DNA of 64,000 nt from positions 45,722,681 to 45,786,680 of the forward strand of contig NC_063450.1 in assembly GCF_020379485.1 (NCBI RefSeq). The letters run 5' to 3'. The notes beneath the pieces are model-generated. The model made no database searches. It saw only the letters and a program-made list of their open reading frames with translations, and was not told the DNA's origin. A program made the position numbers and the translations under genes. Source of the stretch: Brassica napus. Taxonomy: Eukaryota; Streptophyta; Magnoliopsida; Brassicales; Brassicaceae. This document shows positions 24,995 through 40,485 of this stretch, piece by piece (position 1 is the first letter of the stretch; each line of letters starts with the position of its first letter).

Positions 24995-25490
24995 TCAAAT
25001 TGATGAAAACTGCAAATTCGGTTCGTGAAATGGGAGCCGTAGAGTTCAATCGATCGCAGGTTTAGATCGGTAAACCGGGTTGGTAAGGATGATGCGCGAT
25101 GAGTAAAAAAAACAAGAAGTTTCCCAATCGGGTAAGGATGAGATGATGAATCTCGCGACGATCAATAATAGAAAGGAAGAAAAGAAGAAAACTTTGAAGA
25201 TGGGTTTGGTGAGAGGACTGTTCGTTTTGGATATTCTTCGGTTCTGTTCTTCTTCTTAGAATTGAAATCGCTACGACAACAGAAACAGACGGACGACGAT
25301 GATAGAGAGAGAGAGAGAGAGAGAGAAAAAAAACGTGAAGCTTTTGTCTTTCGTTCTTTCCAACTTGGGCACGTTTCCCAAGTCTACTCCTGTTTAGTTA
25401 TTTCTTTGGATATTATTACATTTTTACTCACACTCACATGTGCTAATAATCTCCAACTTCACCATGCTTTTCATCAATCAATACAACATT
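24995..25490. other. DUF1640 5' leader and promoter region
   Basis: It holds the leader of the minus-strand DUF1640 gene. A (GA)n microsatellite runs at 25304-25326 (CT-rich on the transcribed strand), a common plant core-promoter or leader motif. The MULE-like element begins at 25491, about 0.5 kb upstream of the start codon. Confidence 0.55.
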
Positions 25491-26811
25491 GGGAAAACTG
25501 TTTTAGAGCAAAAAAAAATAGTAACTATGTCTCTTTAAACTAATCTATATTTTGTGTCATATTTTCCTATAATACCCTTTAATATTTATGAAAATAATTT
25601 TAATAAATAGTTTTACAAACAAAAAAATTTTGGAAAAATAGTAACATTTGTTAAAATACCTATATGAACTTAATGGTATATTTTCCAGTTATAAAAAAGT
25701 TAAAATTATAAATTTCAGATTATGTTCTAAAAAAAGTAGAAATGACATTCTACGAAATAGAAAACGAAATCTACTTTTTCATTGAATCTACAATGTTTAG
25801 AATACGTGATCTACGTAAATAGGAGTATTCTACAAATATGTAGAATACACATTCCGCGCTTAACCTACCATTCTAAAATTCTTAGAAATCAAAATCTACA
25901 CATTAATCTAATTCTAAAACATGTAGAAACCGACTTCTACAGATTTACTATAAATCAAATATGTAGAAATCAAATATGTAGAAATCAAATTCTAAACATT
26001 ACTATAATTCTAAAAAACTGTAGAAACTGATTTCTACATATTAGTTGTATTCTACGGATAAGAAATCAGTTCCTAAAAATATGGAAACAAAATATTTGAG
26101 AATATTCACTTTTATATTTTTTAAAAAAATCGATTTAAAAAAAAAACGAAAAATGAACAAAAAAAAGCGACAAATCGATTTGAGAATATTCACTTTCATC
26201 CCAGAGAAAAATATCCTATTTTTAGAAATTCAAATTCAAAGGGGTGCTACTGGTTGTTGTCGATGGAACATTCTTGAAGAGGCGTGTCCTATTTTTAGAA
26301 ATTCAAATTCCTATTTTTAGAAATTCAAATATTTGAGAATATTTGAGAATATTCACTTTCATCCCAGAGAAATCGAGTTTAAAGAGTTGAAATCATGCTT
26401 GGTCGGTTCAAATCAAGTGGAAATCAATCCGAATATAATCATACAAAGCCAAAAAAATCGATTTGGGATTCTTTCCTCGGCACGGGATCGATCGATCTAT
26501 TCTTACAGATCGGTCGATCTGTGTAAATCGACCTTCGTCGATCGAGTGAAATGGACCAGGTCGATCAGTATATATTTCGTGTTTTTTTTTGTTTTGAATA
26601 ATTATCGGGATCGATCGATCCACTATAACTTGTAAAGTGGGATCGATCGATCCCCCTTGTCGAACTCAATATATATCTTTTAAAAAAAATTACATTTTTA
26701 AGAGCATTACTGCCATTTTGGAAAAAATTAGTCTAATAGGACATAAAGTAGTATAATTTAGTTTAAAGGGACATAGTTACCATTTTTTTGCTATAAAAAA
26801 ACAGATTTCCC
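25491..26811. mobile_element. MULE-like TIR element, non-autonomous, 1.32 kb
   Basis: Left end GGGAAAACTGTTTTAGAGC (25491) and right end GCTATAAAAAAACAGATTTCCC (to 26811) are inverted repeats. Similarity continues for roughly 80 bases on each side (for example TAGTAACTATGTCTCTTTAA against its complement at the right end). Flanking nonamers TACAACATT (25482-25490) and TAAAATATT (26812-26820) agree at 7 of 9 positions, consistent with a Mutator-type 9-bp TSD. The inside has no long ORF. It carries direct repeats (GAGAATATTCACTTT three times), GTAGAAATC/GATTTCTAC units and a cluster of GATCGATC palindromes at 26484-26655. Confidence 0.8.
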
Positions 26812-27186
26812 TAAAATATTTTAGTTTACAAATAAGTTAATCTCTGTTAAGAGCCAGTGGAACAATTTCTACTAATACCTAAATAAATTTAATGCATAAG
26901 CAAACAATAATTACGAATCTAAGAGAATCTTGTCATCTTGACCCTTTTGGTATATATAATCAAGGTCAAAACCAAAACTGAGGAAGGTAAACACATTATA
27001 GTTCTAGTACTTGTAAAAAGATAATATCAATACATCTTTTTTTTTTGTTGCTTTTTTTATTATGAGAATCCAAAAGGAGTTTCCAAAAAGTGTCAAATCA
27101 CTCATAATATCTTGTTGACTGTCACCTGTGCTTTTTTTTTTTTTTTTTTTGGTTTCTCTCCACATTTTGATGTAACATAGATTTGT
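26812..27186. other. 3' flank of the 27.2-28.7 kb gene
   Basis: AT-rich, with a T19-like tract at about 27132-27150. No gene or element end is seen. Confidence 0.5.
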
Positions 27187-28654
27187 TTATTTAGGTCGCT
27201 TTCGATGATCGTCCAAGGAGTCGTCCAAATGCTCTTTCACATAGTTACCCACTCTCTTCAAGTTCTTCATCACCCCTGCTGCTACCAGGTTTGCGTTTCT
27301 TGTAAACCTGATGCATCCCACAGGACAAAAATTAATGAATATTGTTATGTTATATAAGCAATATGCCCATTTAGATGACTTTCAGACTTGGTTGGTTAGT
27401 CCACCATCTCCCATCTTACCTCGATACGAAGCCGTTTTCAGTGTTTGTGGCAGTGGCTGGGGTTGGTTTTGGGATTGGGGTTGAAGCTGGTCTATGGTTC
27501 TGGTGCTGGGGCACCTCCCGAGAATCTACAGCACACAACAAAAAAATCATTAAAAAAACAAGATGCAGGACGCGTCTCAGCATGTTATATGAATAAGAGG
27601 ATCAGGTGTTACCATTTCTGTTTTGAGCGCGGGCTGGAATAGATGAAGTGTTGCTTGAAGCTGCTCTTCTATCTGCTAGTATCTACATGAACACTAGAAA
27701 GTTTGAGGAAGATAATAGAGATTGGAAACAGCAGAAAGTAAACCATATTCTTTTTTTCACGCCAGTAAAAGGATCATGTTTTGTAATATAAAACCAGTTT
27801 TACAAAAGTTGATAGCGTCTTAAGAGATATAACACAAACACCAACAAAACAAAAAACAAGCCGAGAGGAGAAAGGAAACCAACTAGATTGTCCAGAGCGT
27901 ATAATACTAAAATGACAGCAAGATGTAGATATAACTCAAGACCAACTAGACTGCCCAGAGCGCATAATAGTAAAACGACAGCAAGATGTAGATGTAACTC
28001 CATGAGCATAAAAATATAGACACCATAGCCTAATGAGTGTTTCGAGAAAAAAAGTGATGTCAACCTCAAGGCCGAGACAAACGGGAAGTTGGGTCTTGGC
28101 TTGCTGCTTCATGGCAGTAGATGAGTCTTTATCAGTCATGTAAACAGAATAACCCAAACATCCATAGTAAAAATCAGCCAAGGTACGCCCTTCTTTAGAA
28201 GCTTCAGCTTCAGATTGTCCAACAACGTAATCAGGAACTGCAAAAAAAAAAAAAAAAAAAAAAAAATCATGAAATCTATAATTGCTGTATGCATACAGAA
28301 TCCATGAGAGCAAATCAAACATCTAGTAGCATAAGATTCTGCTTATGGATTATAGATTCTACAATTAGAACTATCTCTCAACCTAATCGCAATGAGAAGA
28401 ACCTAATCAATTTGATTCGGGAACCCTAGAATGTAGCAGAAGCAGCGATTGATTTGCGAAAGAGGAAATTGACCTTGACGGAGAGTACGAGGGATGCCGA
28501 CGCAGCGAGGGTTCTTATCCTTGGATTTGAGAGTGGATGAGTAGTAAAGGTATCCTTTGCACGATCTTCCTTTCGCAAGAGATCCTCCCCCTCTCTCTTC
28601 CGATTTCTCTTCCATCACCGTGCTATTCACTTCTCCGCTAGAGCCTTCGCTCAT
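27187..28654 (-). CDS. Conserved plant protein of unknown function (At3g51100-like)
   Basis: I recognise it by position and general appearance but know no function. Minus-strand exons: 28654-28474, 28237-28065, 27682-27613, 27525-27420, 27307-27187, totalling 216 residues with every junction GT-AG and in frame. The N terminus is Ser/Glu-rich. Next comes a conserved core: SCKGYLYYSSTLKSKDKNPR, then VGIPRTLRQVPDYVVGQSE, then EGRTLADFYYGCLGYSVYM. The second half is a Pro/Thr-rich linker (STPIPKPTPATATN), and the tail FTRNANLVAAGVMKNLKRVG could form a helix. No signal peptide or membrane span is evident. The acceptor of exon 2 follows a run of about 23 T residues (transcribed strand). Confidence 0.85.
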
Positions 28655-28896
28655 CGTTAACCTCTCTTCCTTCTTGATCGCTTTCGAAGTTTTGTCCTCT
28701 ATGTTGTTTAGCTCATCTTCAAGCTCATTCGTCCGATCTGTTTTCTCCGGAAACTCTTACGGCGGTGCCCTCTTGTTTGTAATGCTAGCAAATAAAGTAA
28801 ATGGGCCTAGGTCCATTAAGATAACAAATAGACTCGAGAGGAAGAAAAAAACTAAACGATCAAACGACAGCGTATTAATAAAGGTTTATATAAAAG

Positions 28897-29341
28897 CTCT
28901 GTTCCGGAACGCACTAGGCGTTAGTCGGGCGGTCGGGTTGGACCTAGCGCCTAAAGATAAAATCGGAAATTAATCGGAAACTATACGGGGCGAAATTTTT
29001 AGATTGTTTACTATGTTATAAAACATGTTAATCTTTAATTGTGTATAACATTAATACATTTTCATGTTTAAAATTGTATAAAACACACAAATAGAATATA
29101 TAAACTTAATATAGTGTAATTTTCATCAAAATTATGAATACAAATGATATTTATAAAATTTTAGATCAAATAAATAAATAAAAATATTATTAAAAATAAA
29201 ATTTTAAAAAATAATAATAATAAATAGATTAGGCGGCTTGGCGGAAAAAAAATCGGATATCCGATTTTTTAAACCAATTTGGCATAAATCGGTGCGGAAG
29301 AGTGACGCGTAACACCTAAGCGACCGATTTTTAGAACATGG
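28897..29341. mobile_element. hAT-type MITE, 445 bp
   Basis: The left end CTCTGTTCCGGAACGC and right end (GAACATGG; complement CCATGTTC) form a short degenerate inverted repeat. Flanking octamers TATAAAAG (28889-28896) and TATGAAAG (29342-29349) differ at one base, fitting an 8-bp hAT TSD. GC-rich subterminal parts (AGGCGTTAGTCGGGCGG, and GGCGGCTTGGCGG near the right end) flank an AT-rich middle. No ORF. Confidence 0.65.
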
Positions 29342-29554
29342 TATGAAAGCGAGCAAAACCGACATAAGTTGCAAAGACCTCTAAATGGAAGTTATACACA
29401 AAGCTTTGATAATTACTTAAACATGGGCTAATGAGGTACAAAAACTTTGGTGTTACCAAAAAGGATGCTCGAAATGTCCTAAATAAACAAGTTACAGAAA
29501 GGATGTTTGACATGTTAACTAAACAGATAAATACACAATACAAAGAAATGAGAA

Positions 29555-32500
29555 TCAGGGGTGCCAAAAACTACAAGAAGCACCCTTTTTGCAGTTTCCA
29601 CTCTCATAGAACTTACATATCTTTAGCCCTTTGGGCGGATGAGCTGTGTATGAACCTGATCCATGGTCATACCCATGCCTACTGCTGTTTGGCCATTGCC
29701 GATTATTATGACTGTTGTTGTTGACGCTAGTGTTGTGACCGTTGTTCCACCATTGCCGGTCTCTGCTATGCCCACCGGATCTTCTTTGATGACTTCCATT
29801 TCCACGTGGGCTGCGCTCGGTGTTTCCACGTGGGCTGCGCTCGGTGTTTCCACGTGGTGAGTCATGTAATGATGATGACCTGGGGCTCGGTTCCAAACTC
29901 ACTCCTGAAAGGGACTTGGGAAGCCTCTCGACCGATCCAGCTTTAACTGTGGTTTCTGATCCCAGTCTAAGAGCTGTTGTCGTCAGAGTCAGGTCCTGAC
30001 TAACTGAAGATGGCGCTGGTGGTGCAAAGAGCAGGAGCTCCGGACCAGCGTTGAAGAGAGTGTTGTCTTTTGATTCTGTGCCCATTGAGCTTTTTCCCGT
30101 AGAGACATTGTCAAGAATACTCGGCTGAGAGGTATTCATTCTGCATGTTTCAGGTGTGAGGGACATGCGTGCGACAGGGTTAAAGAAATCTTTTTCTGGC
30201 CCTTTTGTCAAATCATCGTCGTCATAGTGAAATGTTGAGGTGGGTGAAGAGGGCAAACCGTTCTGTTCCATCGCTTCAACTTCGGCTAATAGATCCGAAA
30301 CTGATTCATCACACTCGTCCGGGTCAGCCACAATGGCTGGCCACCCAGATGAGTGAGCCACATGGGTGTTGTCTGAAGTCTGAGTAGCTGTGGCATGATC
30401 AGCTGCCAAATCAATTGGCTTCACAGACGGTGCAGCTGAAACAACAGCATGCTGATGTGTTACTTGAGGAAGCTGTCCTCCAGTGACCATAACACTCGAA
30501 GTGGTGGCAACAGCATCAGTGGTAGTTGTGGTGGTGGTGCTCCATGTGACACCAGATGTTCCTTTGACCAGAACACAAGAAGACAGAGACTGAATAGTCT
30601 CTGCCGCTTGAGCTTCCAAGTCTTCAGGGACATGGATTTCTTGGTTAAGGTTTGGTGCGTGAACAGAACCACCGTTTGTTCCTTCTTCTAAAGTCTTACC
30701 ATCTGCCCCTGAAGTTGCTCTTGCGTCAGGCGAAACTACATGTCCTGGAACCACAGACATTGATGCTGGACAACTAACTTGAGGCTGGGAACGAACGGAA
30801 TTACCATCTTTAACTTTTCCAGAGCAAGGTAAAAGAGTCGCAACTTGTTTCTCTTTTGGATCGTTAGGAAGGGCACTGACAGTAGAGGACGAAGAGGAGG
30901 CTGCACTGTTGCTGACTGGCGTAAGGTTCTTCTGAAGACAGTCCCCGTCCACGCCAGTGCGTCCCGAGTCGTGCTGAGATAGTTTTAGTTCTTGGGGAAG
31001 CAAAGAGGAACTCGGCGTAGTAGTTGCTTTATCAAATCTTCCGGCAAGAGCTTCAGTCAGAAGTACAGAATCATCTTGGTTCTCATGCGCTTTCCATATC
31101 CTAAGATAAGGGGGGAAATGACCAGAAGATTTCCATCTGCGGAGCTGCCCCATAGAAAACGGTCCCTGGGTCTTTCCGGTTGGATCTCGATAATGCCATA
31201 TTTCACTCTCCTCATCATCTTTACCACTTTCCTGTAGTACCCAGAAATGAAGGTATATGACTTGAAACCAATACTAAAAAACCATATGAGAGGTTACATT
31301 GCAAACAGAGTAGGATGTGTGGTCAAACCTGGATATCTGATGAGTTGTTGTGGACCTTGGAACAATCATCTTTCTTAGTAACATTCACGGCCTTTCTGCT
31401 TCGCAAAACTGGAGCATCATATTTTGTCTGCGCATTATTTCCCAAGTTGTTCAGGATATTCCCTTTTCTCTTCGGACCTTTACTAGGAGCCTTTATGTGA
31501 TTATCTGCAAATAGAAAACGTAAAAGATTGTAAATAGTATCCACCAATCAGGAATTTTTGTAAGAAAATGAACAATTAGCTTGTTCACATCCTAGGTTAA
31601 AGTGGGAAACCTTGTTTTCTCGTACTCAACACTGCATCTTCTGCTGATGGTTGACTTGGATCCATGCTTGGATCCGTATGAACTTCTGGGACTTCCTGCA
31701 GAAGCCGCTGGCGATGCTCAGGTGATTTTAGAAGCGCTAGCTTTTCTACACATTCTCTAAGCGTGGGAGATGGTTAAGAAATCAAGACTTGAACTTTCCA
31801 TGCAATCACTCAGTGTAAAAGTATCTTTCACATTTAAACGCAGACCAAACATCTAAATGGGAAGACCGAAGTACTTATCAAGCTATCTACTCAAACTAAA
31901 TTATTCTTAGCCGTTACGAGTGGCATGGTCGACTCTTTAACGAATTATTTCATCAAAGACTCACTGAAAGATTCTATAACCAGTATCTGAAAAGGAAAAT
32001 AGTGTAACCGAAGTGCAACAAATATAGTAAGGCAATCTCAAAAAGGATATTCCTTTCGATGATTCTTCTCACTGGCCTGATCACGGAGGTGTTTGGCCTT
32101 TAATATCTCAGCTTCCAGAGCCTACATCGACAAAACATGAGTAAGAAGCACACCACAGTAAAAAACTAAGATCAGGGGATCTTTAATATATATAGATACG
32201 TATAATATTTGCTTGCTTTTAATTAGCCTACCTCATTGATTCTCATGGCTTGCAGTGTTGTTGCCGTCTTCAAGATGTCACCCTGACACCGCAAAAAAAA
32301 CATGAGTTTCCAAGTTAGGTAAAATATACAATTTCACGAGAAAATATCATGCGGGCGGTCTTACCACAGTCAAACGTTTATTGAGACCACATTTTATGCT
32401 CTGGCGTAGCCGTTTGCACTCGTCCTGAAAACCACAGTAATAGGTACATATAGGAGAAATTAAAACCTAACTACTAGCGTTACCTTATTAGTAGATGGGG

Positions 32501-35149
32501 TTTAAACCTTTTATTGACGAGCATAGAAAGGTAGATAAACTAATGTTTCAGAGAGGCTATATTTACCTCTGTGACATTCTGATCTGATAATTGATCAATC
32601 GAGATGACCTCTCTCTTTTCTAGATTTAGTATTTCTAGCATAACATCTGTAGTCTTTGCGCCAAGTTGGTAGGTTGCTGCTGCCTTGCTTGTACCTGTTA
32701 AATAACCACAAAAGCAGCTGAGATCTTACTATTAAAATTTTGGGTCACTAATTTCCCAATTTTCTTTCCTCAAAAAAGCATTAATATGAGCACTGATCAA
32801 ATACCTATAACTTGAACGAGCCTGTGAATATCCAGCTTCTGGTCGCTGCCGGATACCTTAATTCTCAAAATTGTGCCTACCACCTTTTCGTGAACTTTGT
32901 TGATATCATCAAGTAGAGTCTCTAAGAATTTACGTCTCAAATAAATCAGGTTGATATTGTGAACATCAATCGCTGCATATGCATCCAGATTTTCGTTTTG
33001 TACCCTGCCAACAGTTTTCCTATACATCTTGCGTCTTCTATCCCTAACCGGTGGATCATGACCAATATCTTCAACTACTTGGCTAGGAACAACATGAGTA
33101 GTTTCCCCATTCGTGGTTTTCTCATCTTTAGGTTTCTCTTGGATAAGAAAGTGAGACTCAAGAAGCTTAAGCATTTCAATGTGACCCACTCGTTGCTTTC
33201 CAAACAACTTCACAAGCATTAGGTCACAAATAACTTGAGACTCCTGATGAGGATCCCTAAGATTTTTTTTGTTGATATAGTCAAGCAGAAGACCCTGCAC
33301 GTCAAACTGAGAAATAACCGATGTATCGCCATTTCTCATGAACGACAAAAACTCGAGGAGTTCTTTTGTTGCCCAATTTGTATCTTCAGGACGCTTCTTT
33401 GGGGTATTACTTGGATTTTTGGCATCCAACTTGCTAGGTAAGGTGGATGAATCACTAGTCTTTCTTCTTTTTATTCCATTATCTGCTGCACCTAAAGCTG
33501 AACTGCCTGAAGAATAAACATTGTTACGGGTATGATCGTTTCGTAACTCCACTTTAGGAGCAGTGTAAGGAACCTCCTTCCAAGGATTATAAGCTCTCAT
33601 AAGCTCGTCGACAGTTAGAGACAGCTCTTCCTTCAGGCAAAGCCAATATACCTTGAACAGATACTCCCAACTGAGCTTGTCATCAAAATCCACCTTAACC
33701 TAATAAACAAGGAAAAACATTATGCCCGCGCACATTATGAAATAGTAAATAAAGAAGAAAATACAAAAAGAAAAACACTCAAATTTCTTATAGAACGAAG
33801 TACAAGATTTCCTCCCTAAACAAGAAAAGTTACTCTTTTCCTATGGCTTTATGCGATTATTTTTAAAAAAAGACACCCAACATACCCTCTACTGCTCTTG
33901 CAAGAACTTATTAAATATGAAACCCTAAATTCCATCATTCCCTTACTTCTCTCGTAATATGAGTTCTTATCCATCAACCCCAAATCTCTAAAATTCCATG
34001 ATATCAGCTTGTAACTGGTTGCTATCACAAAACCTATCGTGTTCGACGAGTGTCATGTGCATGGCAAAACTATATTCCTCCTAAGGTAATTGTGACAGGT
34101 GGTGAAAATCAATTCGCCTGAGCAAATTTTGCGGCTGAGAATTGAATGGAAACTATGGAATGTGGAGAAGTGTCTTACCGCTTGAACATCTCCTTGACCA
34201 ATATTCTCAATTAACATTATTGGCTTAATGCATGTGCCACAAAGCCCCATGTTACCTCTCACAAACACATAGTCGGCATCAGCAACGCACCGCTTACAAA
34301 CAGAAAAAGTGCATGTATAACACAAGTAACTGGAAGATTTCTGGCATTTACTGCATATATGCCAACCTGTAAATGAATAAAGAAAACATCAGTTTCCGTA
34401 GCCATTTAAAAGATTGAAATGAGGGCATGTCAGAAAATATTCCCTCCCTATTTTTAACAACATGAACTTTGCCACATACCGCAGTTCCATTTAGCCGTTG
34501 TTCGAAAGAATGCCTCATCTCTGTTAATACAAGCTGGATGGTATGCCTTGGGGCAGTTCCTGAACATCAATAAGTTATCAATAACACAAAATCTCGTATC
34601 CAAAACCTCCTCATTAACACTGCCTCGTTGCTTCTTTACCAATCGATATGAGTCTAATCAATAAAATACAATTAAAAGCCAATCGAGTAACTAACTAATT
34701 CTCTTTTTCCGTTGTTAAACTCATCATCCAAGGCTCTAATCTCTATCAACGCATACTATCTGACACAATTGTCATCACTGTACACTAACAATCACTCACC
34801 GGCGATCACAGAGAACGAGGTCTCCGCCGTCGAAGCAAATGAAGCACACATCTTCTTCCTTGTCATCCTTCCGCGTAATCGGCGGCGGCGGCGGCAGCTG
34901 AGTTTGCAGCGGCAGCGGCGGCGGGGGCTGAGTTTGCAGCGGCGTCTTAGCATGTGCCTTCGGCGGCCGGCCCCGTTTTCGCTTCACAGGAGCATCTTGC
35001 TCAACCGTCCCTCCCACCTTCGGGGCAGGCACAGAGAGAGCATCGATCTCCTCGCATTGATCGACTCTCATGAGATCGATCCCTCTGACCGAACTTTCTT
35101 CGCCGCGAGAGGAAGCGCCTCGCTGGAGTTGCTTCTGTTGATTCTTCAT
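29555..35149 (-). CDS. C3H44: PHD-SWIB-Plus3-GYF-CCCH chromatin protein (C3H44 / NERD family)
   Basis: Homologue of At3g51120 and relative of NERD, a GW/GYF protein acting in RNA-directed DNA methylation. Minus-strand exons: 35149-34800, 34559-34480, 34366-34179, 33699-32805, 32694-32567, 32424-32365, 32282-32232, 32121-32051, 31762-31611, 31504-31329, 31231-29555, together 3828 bases (1275 residues), in frame throughout. In order: AT-hook-like KRKRGRPPK; a PHD finger beginning CFICFDGGDLVLCDRR; a SWIB-like domain (LLEFLSFMRNGDTSVISQF); a Plus3-like region (IDVHNINLIYLRRKFLETLL, LRIKVSGSDQKLDIHRLVQV); a GYF domain (IWHYRDPTGKTQGPFSMGQL); a long Ser/Thr-rich tail; and a terminal CCCH finger C-X7-C-X5-C-X3-H (CKFYESGNCKKGASCSFWH). 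The start MKNQQKQLQRG was chosen by family resemblance; an in-frame ATG upstream at 35302 exists. Intron 8 is an AT-AC intron. Confidence 0.92.
29799..29857 (-). repeat. In-frame 24-bp coding minisatellite in the C3H44 homologue
   Basis: A 24-base unit (TTTCCACGTGGGCTGC then GCTCGGTG on the plus strand) occurs at 29799-29822 and 29823-29846, and partly at 29847-29857. On the coding strand it gives SPRGNTER repeated, just upstream of the Asn/His-rich segment before the CCCH finger. It adds RS/RG-like low-complexity sequence without shifting frame. Confidence 0.85.
31763..32050 (-). other. AT-AC (U12-type) intron in the C3H44 homologue
   Basis: No GT donor fits here. The exon ends ...CGAAAGGA and the intron begins ATATCCTTTTT (32050 downwards), the U12 5' splice-site consensus. 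It ends TTTCTTAACCATCTCCCAC, with a branch-point match TTTCTTAAC about 10 bases before the terminal AC at 31763. Joining GA to G restores GAG-CTT-AGA-GAA-TGT (ELREC), the family sequence. The length is 288 bases. Confidence 0.92.
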
Positions 35150-37711
35150 GGCTAGTGAAGAATTCGAAGTAGATATGAGTAGTGGATGCAGATCAATTAG
35201 TGAAAGAGAAACCCTAATCTGACGGTTCTCTGGGGGAGGATGATGATGGAGAGAGAGAGTACGATTGATGTGTTTAGAACGAAGACTAGTGGGGGAAGAC
35301 AATAAAATGGACTCTCTTTTTCTTTGCTGCGACTCATTTTAAGGGATTTTAATGAGAAACCAATTGTTTTACTTCTTTCTGCTTATAGAATTTTCTATTT
35401 TCTTTTAACATAATTTTTTTTATGTAACTGTCTTTTAACATAATTTCTGCTTATAGATCCTATATTCTAAATTTGCTACTATTTGTGGATCTGAAATTAA
35501 TTTATGAAAAATAATGGTACAATTTATAGGTTAATCTGGTATGACTATGTTTTACAGAAATACTGTGAAGTTATTTTTCCTTTATAATCATTTCTGCTTA
35601 TAGGTTTTGTTTCTGAATTTACTACTACTTCCGGATTTCAAATTAATTTATATAATAGTATAAGGTATATTTTTTGTTTAGTATTTCTAATTTGCTATGA
35701 CTATGTTTATATATAAAATGTGGTGATTTATCTCTAGTTAGAGATTTTATTTTCGGAATACAATAAATTTTTTGTGTTTCAAAAAAAAAAAAAAATTCGG
35801 AATACAATACATGTATATTCTAAATTTCTAATATATAAAGATTGTGTGTCGAAATGTTTAAAGTATTAATTTCCCATGTCTTACTTTTTTCCATCTTTCA
35901 CACAAATGGTAGTATCCCTAATTCCCAAACGACTTTGAAATGAAAGGTATCCCAAAACATATACTTATGGAAATATCAAAGAGTCAGTCACCTGATGGAG
36001 TAGAATCCCATATTTTGTTTTTCCTTTTTACTATCTAAGTGTGTGGAAATTGCCAGCCTTACGTTTATAAACTCCTCATCCAAATTTTAAAATAATCATT
36101 CATACCAAAGATGATTTGAAACACACAATAGAAGCATAAGATATTTCATTGTTTTGATCATAACTTCACTCGCCACACTCACATGGCATTGTAGCCTTGT
36201 AGGTAGGCTTTGTAGCTTTGTTGGTCCATTGTTCACGTGCATGTTGGACTTGCATTTTGCTATACATTTTTGAATAGATATCTTTTGCCGAATTTGAACC
36301 AAAAAAACAAATATTTTATCGAATTTGATATTTTCTCTAACATCCATCTTTTTGTCAAGTAATATCCACCCATATTAATTTTTTTTTTAATACGAATATT
36401 TGAAGTGCTGAAATACTAAATGTTACGTATTCAATGGAATTTTGGTATATGACACAACAAAAGAAACCAAGTCACGTGATGCTTTTATGTGAAAAGTTTT
36501 CTTTACAAAGTCGAGTAAACTTTTCTGGGGTCTAAATGTTGAAATTTATACCGACCGGATCAGTCAATAGAATATAAAAAAAAGTAATACCATTTGTTTG
36601 ACTTTTTGGAGAGTTATGATGTTATGGAACATAATTTATTACAAAGAATAACAAGTAAAAGAAGAGGATAATTAGCTAAAGGGAAAAATTCGAATAAACT
36701 TAGATGAATTTGTGTAGAGTTTGTGAATTTTGAGAGTTAATAGATTTAAAAAATTTATGTGGATTGTAAAAATTTAGATACATTGACTTATGAAATTTGA
36801 TCATAACTTTTTAAGATTGATATAAATTTTCATGAATTTGTATTACCTCTTTTCTATCATTTTTGGTAAAATAAATATAAAATATATTTATTTTCTAAAT
36901 CATATAGCATAATTATTTATTTTTTACTTTCAAATTAAAAAGAAAATAATATTGATATATACAAAATGGAACAATTTTCTTAAACATCCATTTTAAAAGA
37001 TTTTGTCACAAAAAGCATTAAAAAAAGAAAATGACAAAAAAAAATTCATTAAAAATGGAAAAGACTATTTTACCCCTTACGGTATAGATGTATAAGTAAT
37101 AAAAAATAAAAAATAAAAAATAAAAAGTTGTTTTTATATATTTTTTTTTTTTAAATTCGAACATTTTTATAATTTTTATAATGTTTCTATTTAAAAAAAT
37201 ATTTTTTCAAATTTTCTTTTTGAAATTGGAAATTTTATTTTGAAACTTAAAAAAAATATATATATTTTAAAATTATTAAGATTTGTAAATCTAATTATTA
37301 TTATTTATATTAAAAATATAATATTTTTAAAATAATTATATATTCAAAAATGTAAAAGTATATAAATGTAATGAATTATAGTTTTGAACATATAATTTTG
37401 ATTTAAGGTGCAATAAATATTTGGTAAGAATAATTATTTTGTTTTCTAATATTTTTATCACAAGTATTTTGAAAATCACATGGATACCTATGATATTTTG
37501 AAAGTTGAGTTTTATGAGTAAAAATAAATAAAATAAATAGATTTAAATAGATTTAATTAGAATTAGAAAATGAATAATAACAAACTTTTTGAATAAGGAT
37601 CTTATTGTGCGTGAAATAACAAAATTCAAAAAAACAAAGAGAGAGAGAGATTGTTCTCCTCCGTCCGAGAAAACGATCATAGTACGAAGGATTACTCAAA
37701 GATCGGTGGTG
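35150..37711. other. Divergent intergenic region between the C3H44 and UPF0183 genes
   Basis: 2.5 kb, strongly AT-rich from about 36.6 to 37.5 kb. It includes an oligo(A) block with a 14-bp direct repeat (35752-35809) and an (ATAAAAA)n run near 37097-37127. No gene. Promoters of both neighbours must lie near its two ends. Confidence 0.55.
35752..35809 (+). repeat. Oligo(A) block flanked by a 14-bp exact direct repeat
   Basis: TTCGGAATACAATA at 35752-35765 and 35796-35809 flanks AATTTTTTGTGTTTC followed by 14 A. This has the layout of a tiny 5'-truncated retroposition product: leader, poly(A), TSD. Confidence 0.7.

Positions 37712-40485
<2,774 letters not shown>

Noticed and set aside
34712..35155. 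Plus-strand frame of 147 codons over C3H44 exon 1
   Set aside because: Shadow of the Arg/Pro-rich N-terminal exon of the minus-strand gene; no domain and no splice context.
37097..37127. (ATAAAAA)n run as an origin or regulatory site
   Set aside because: Simple-sequence microsatellite in AT-rich spacer; nothing else supports a function.
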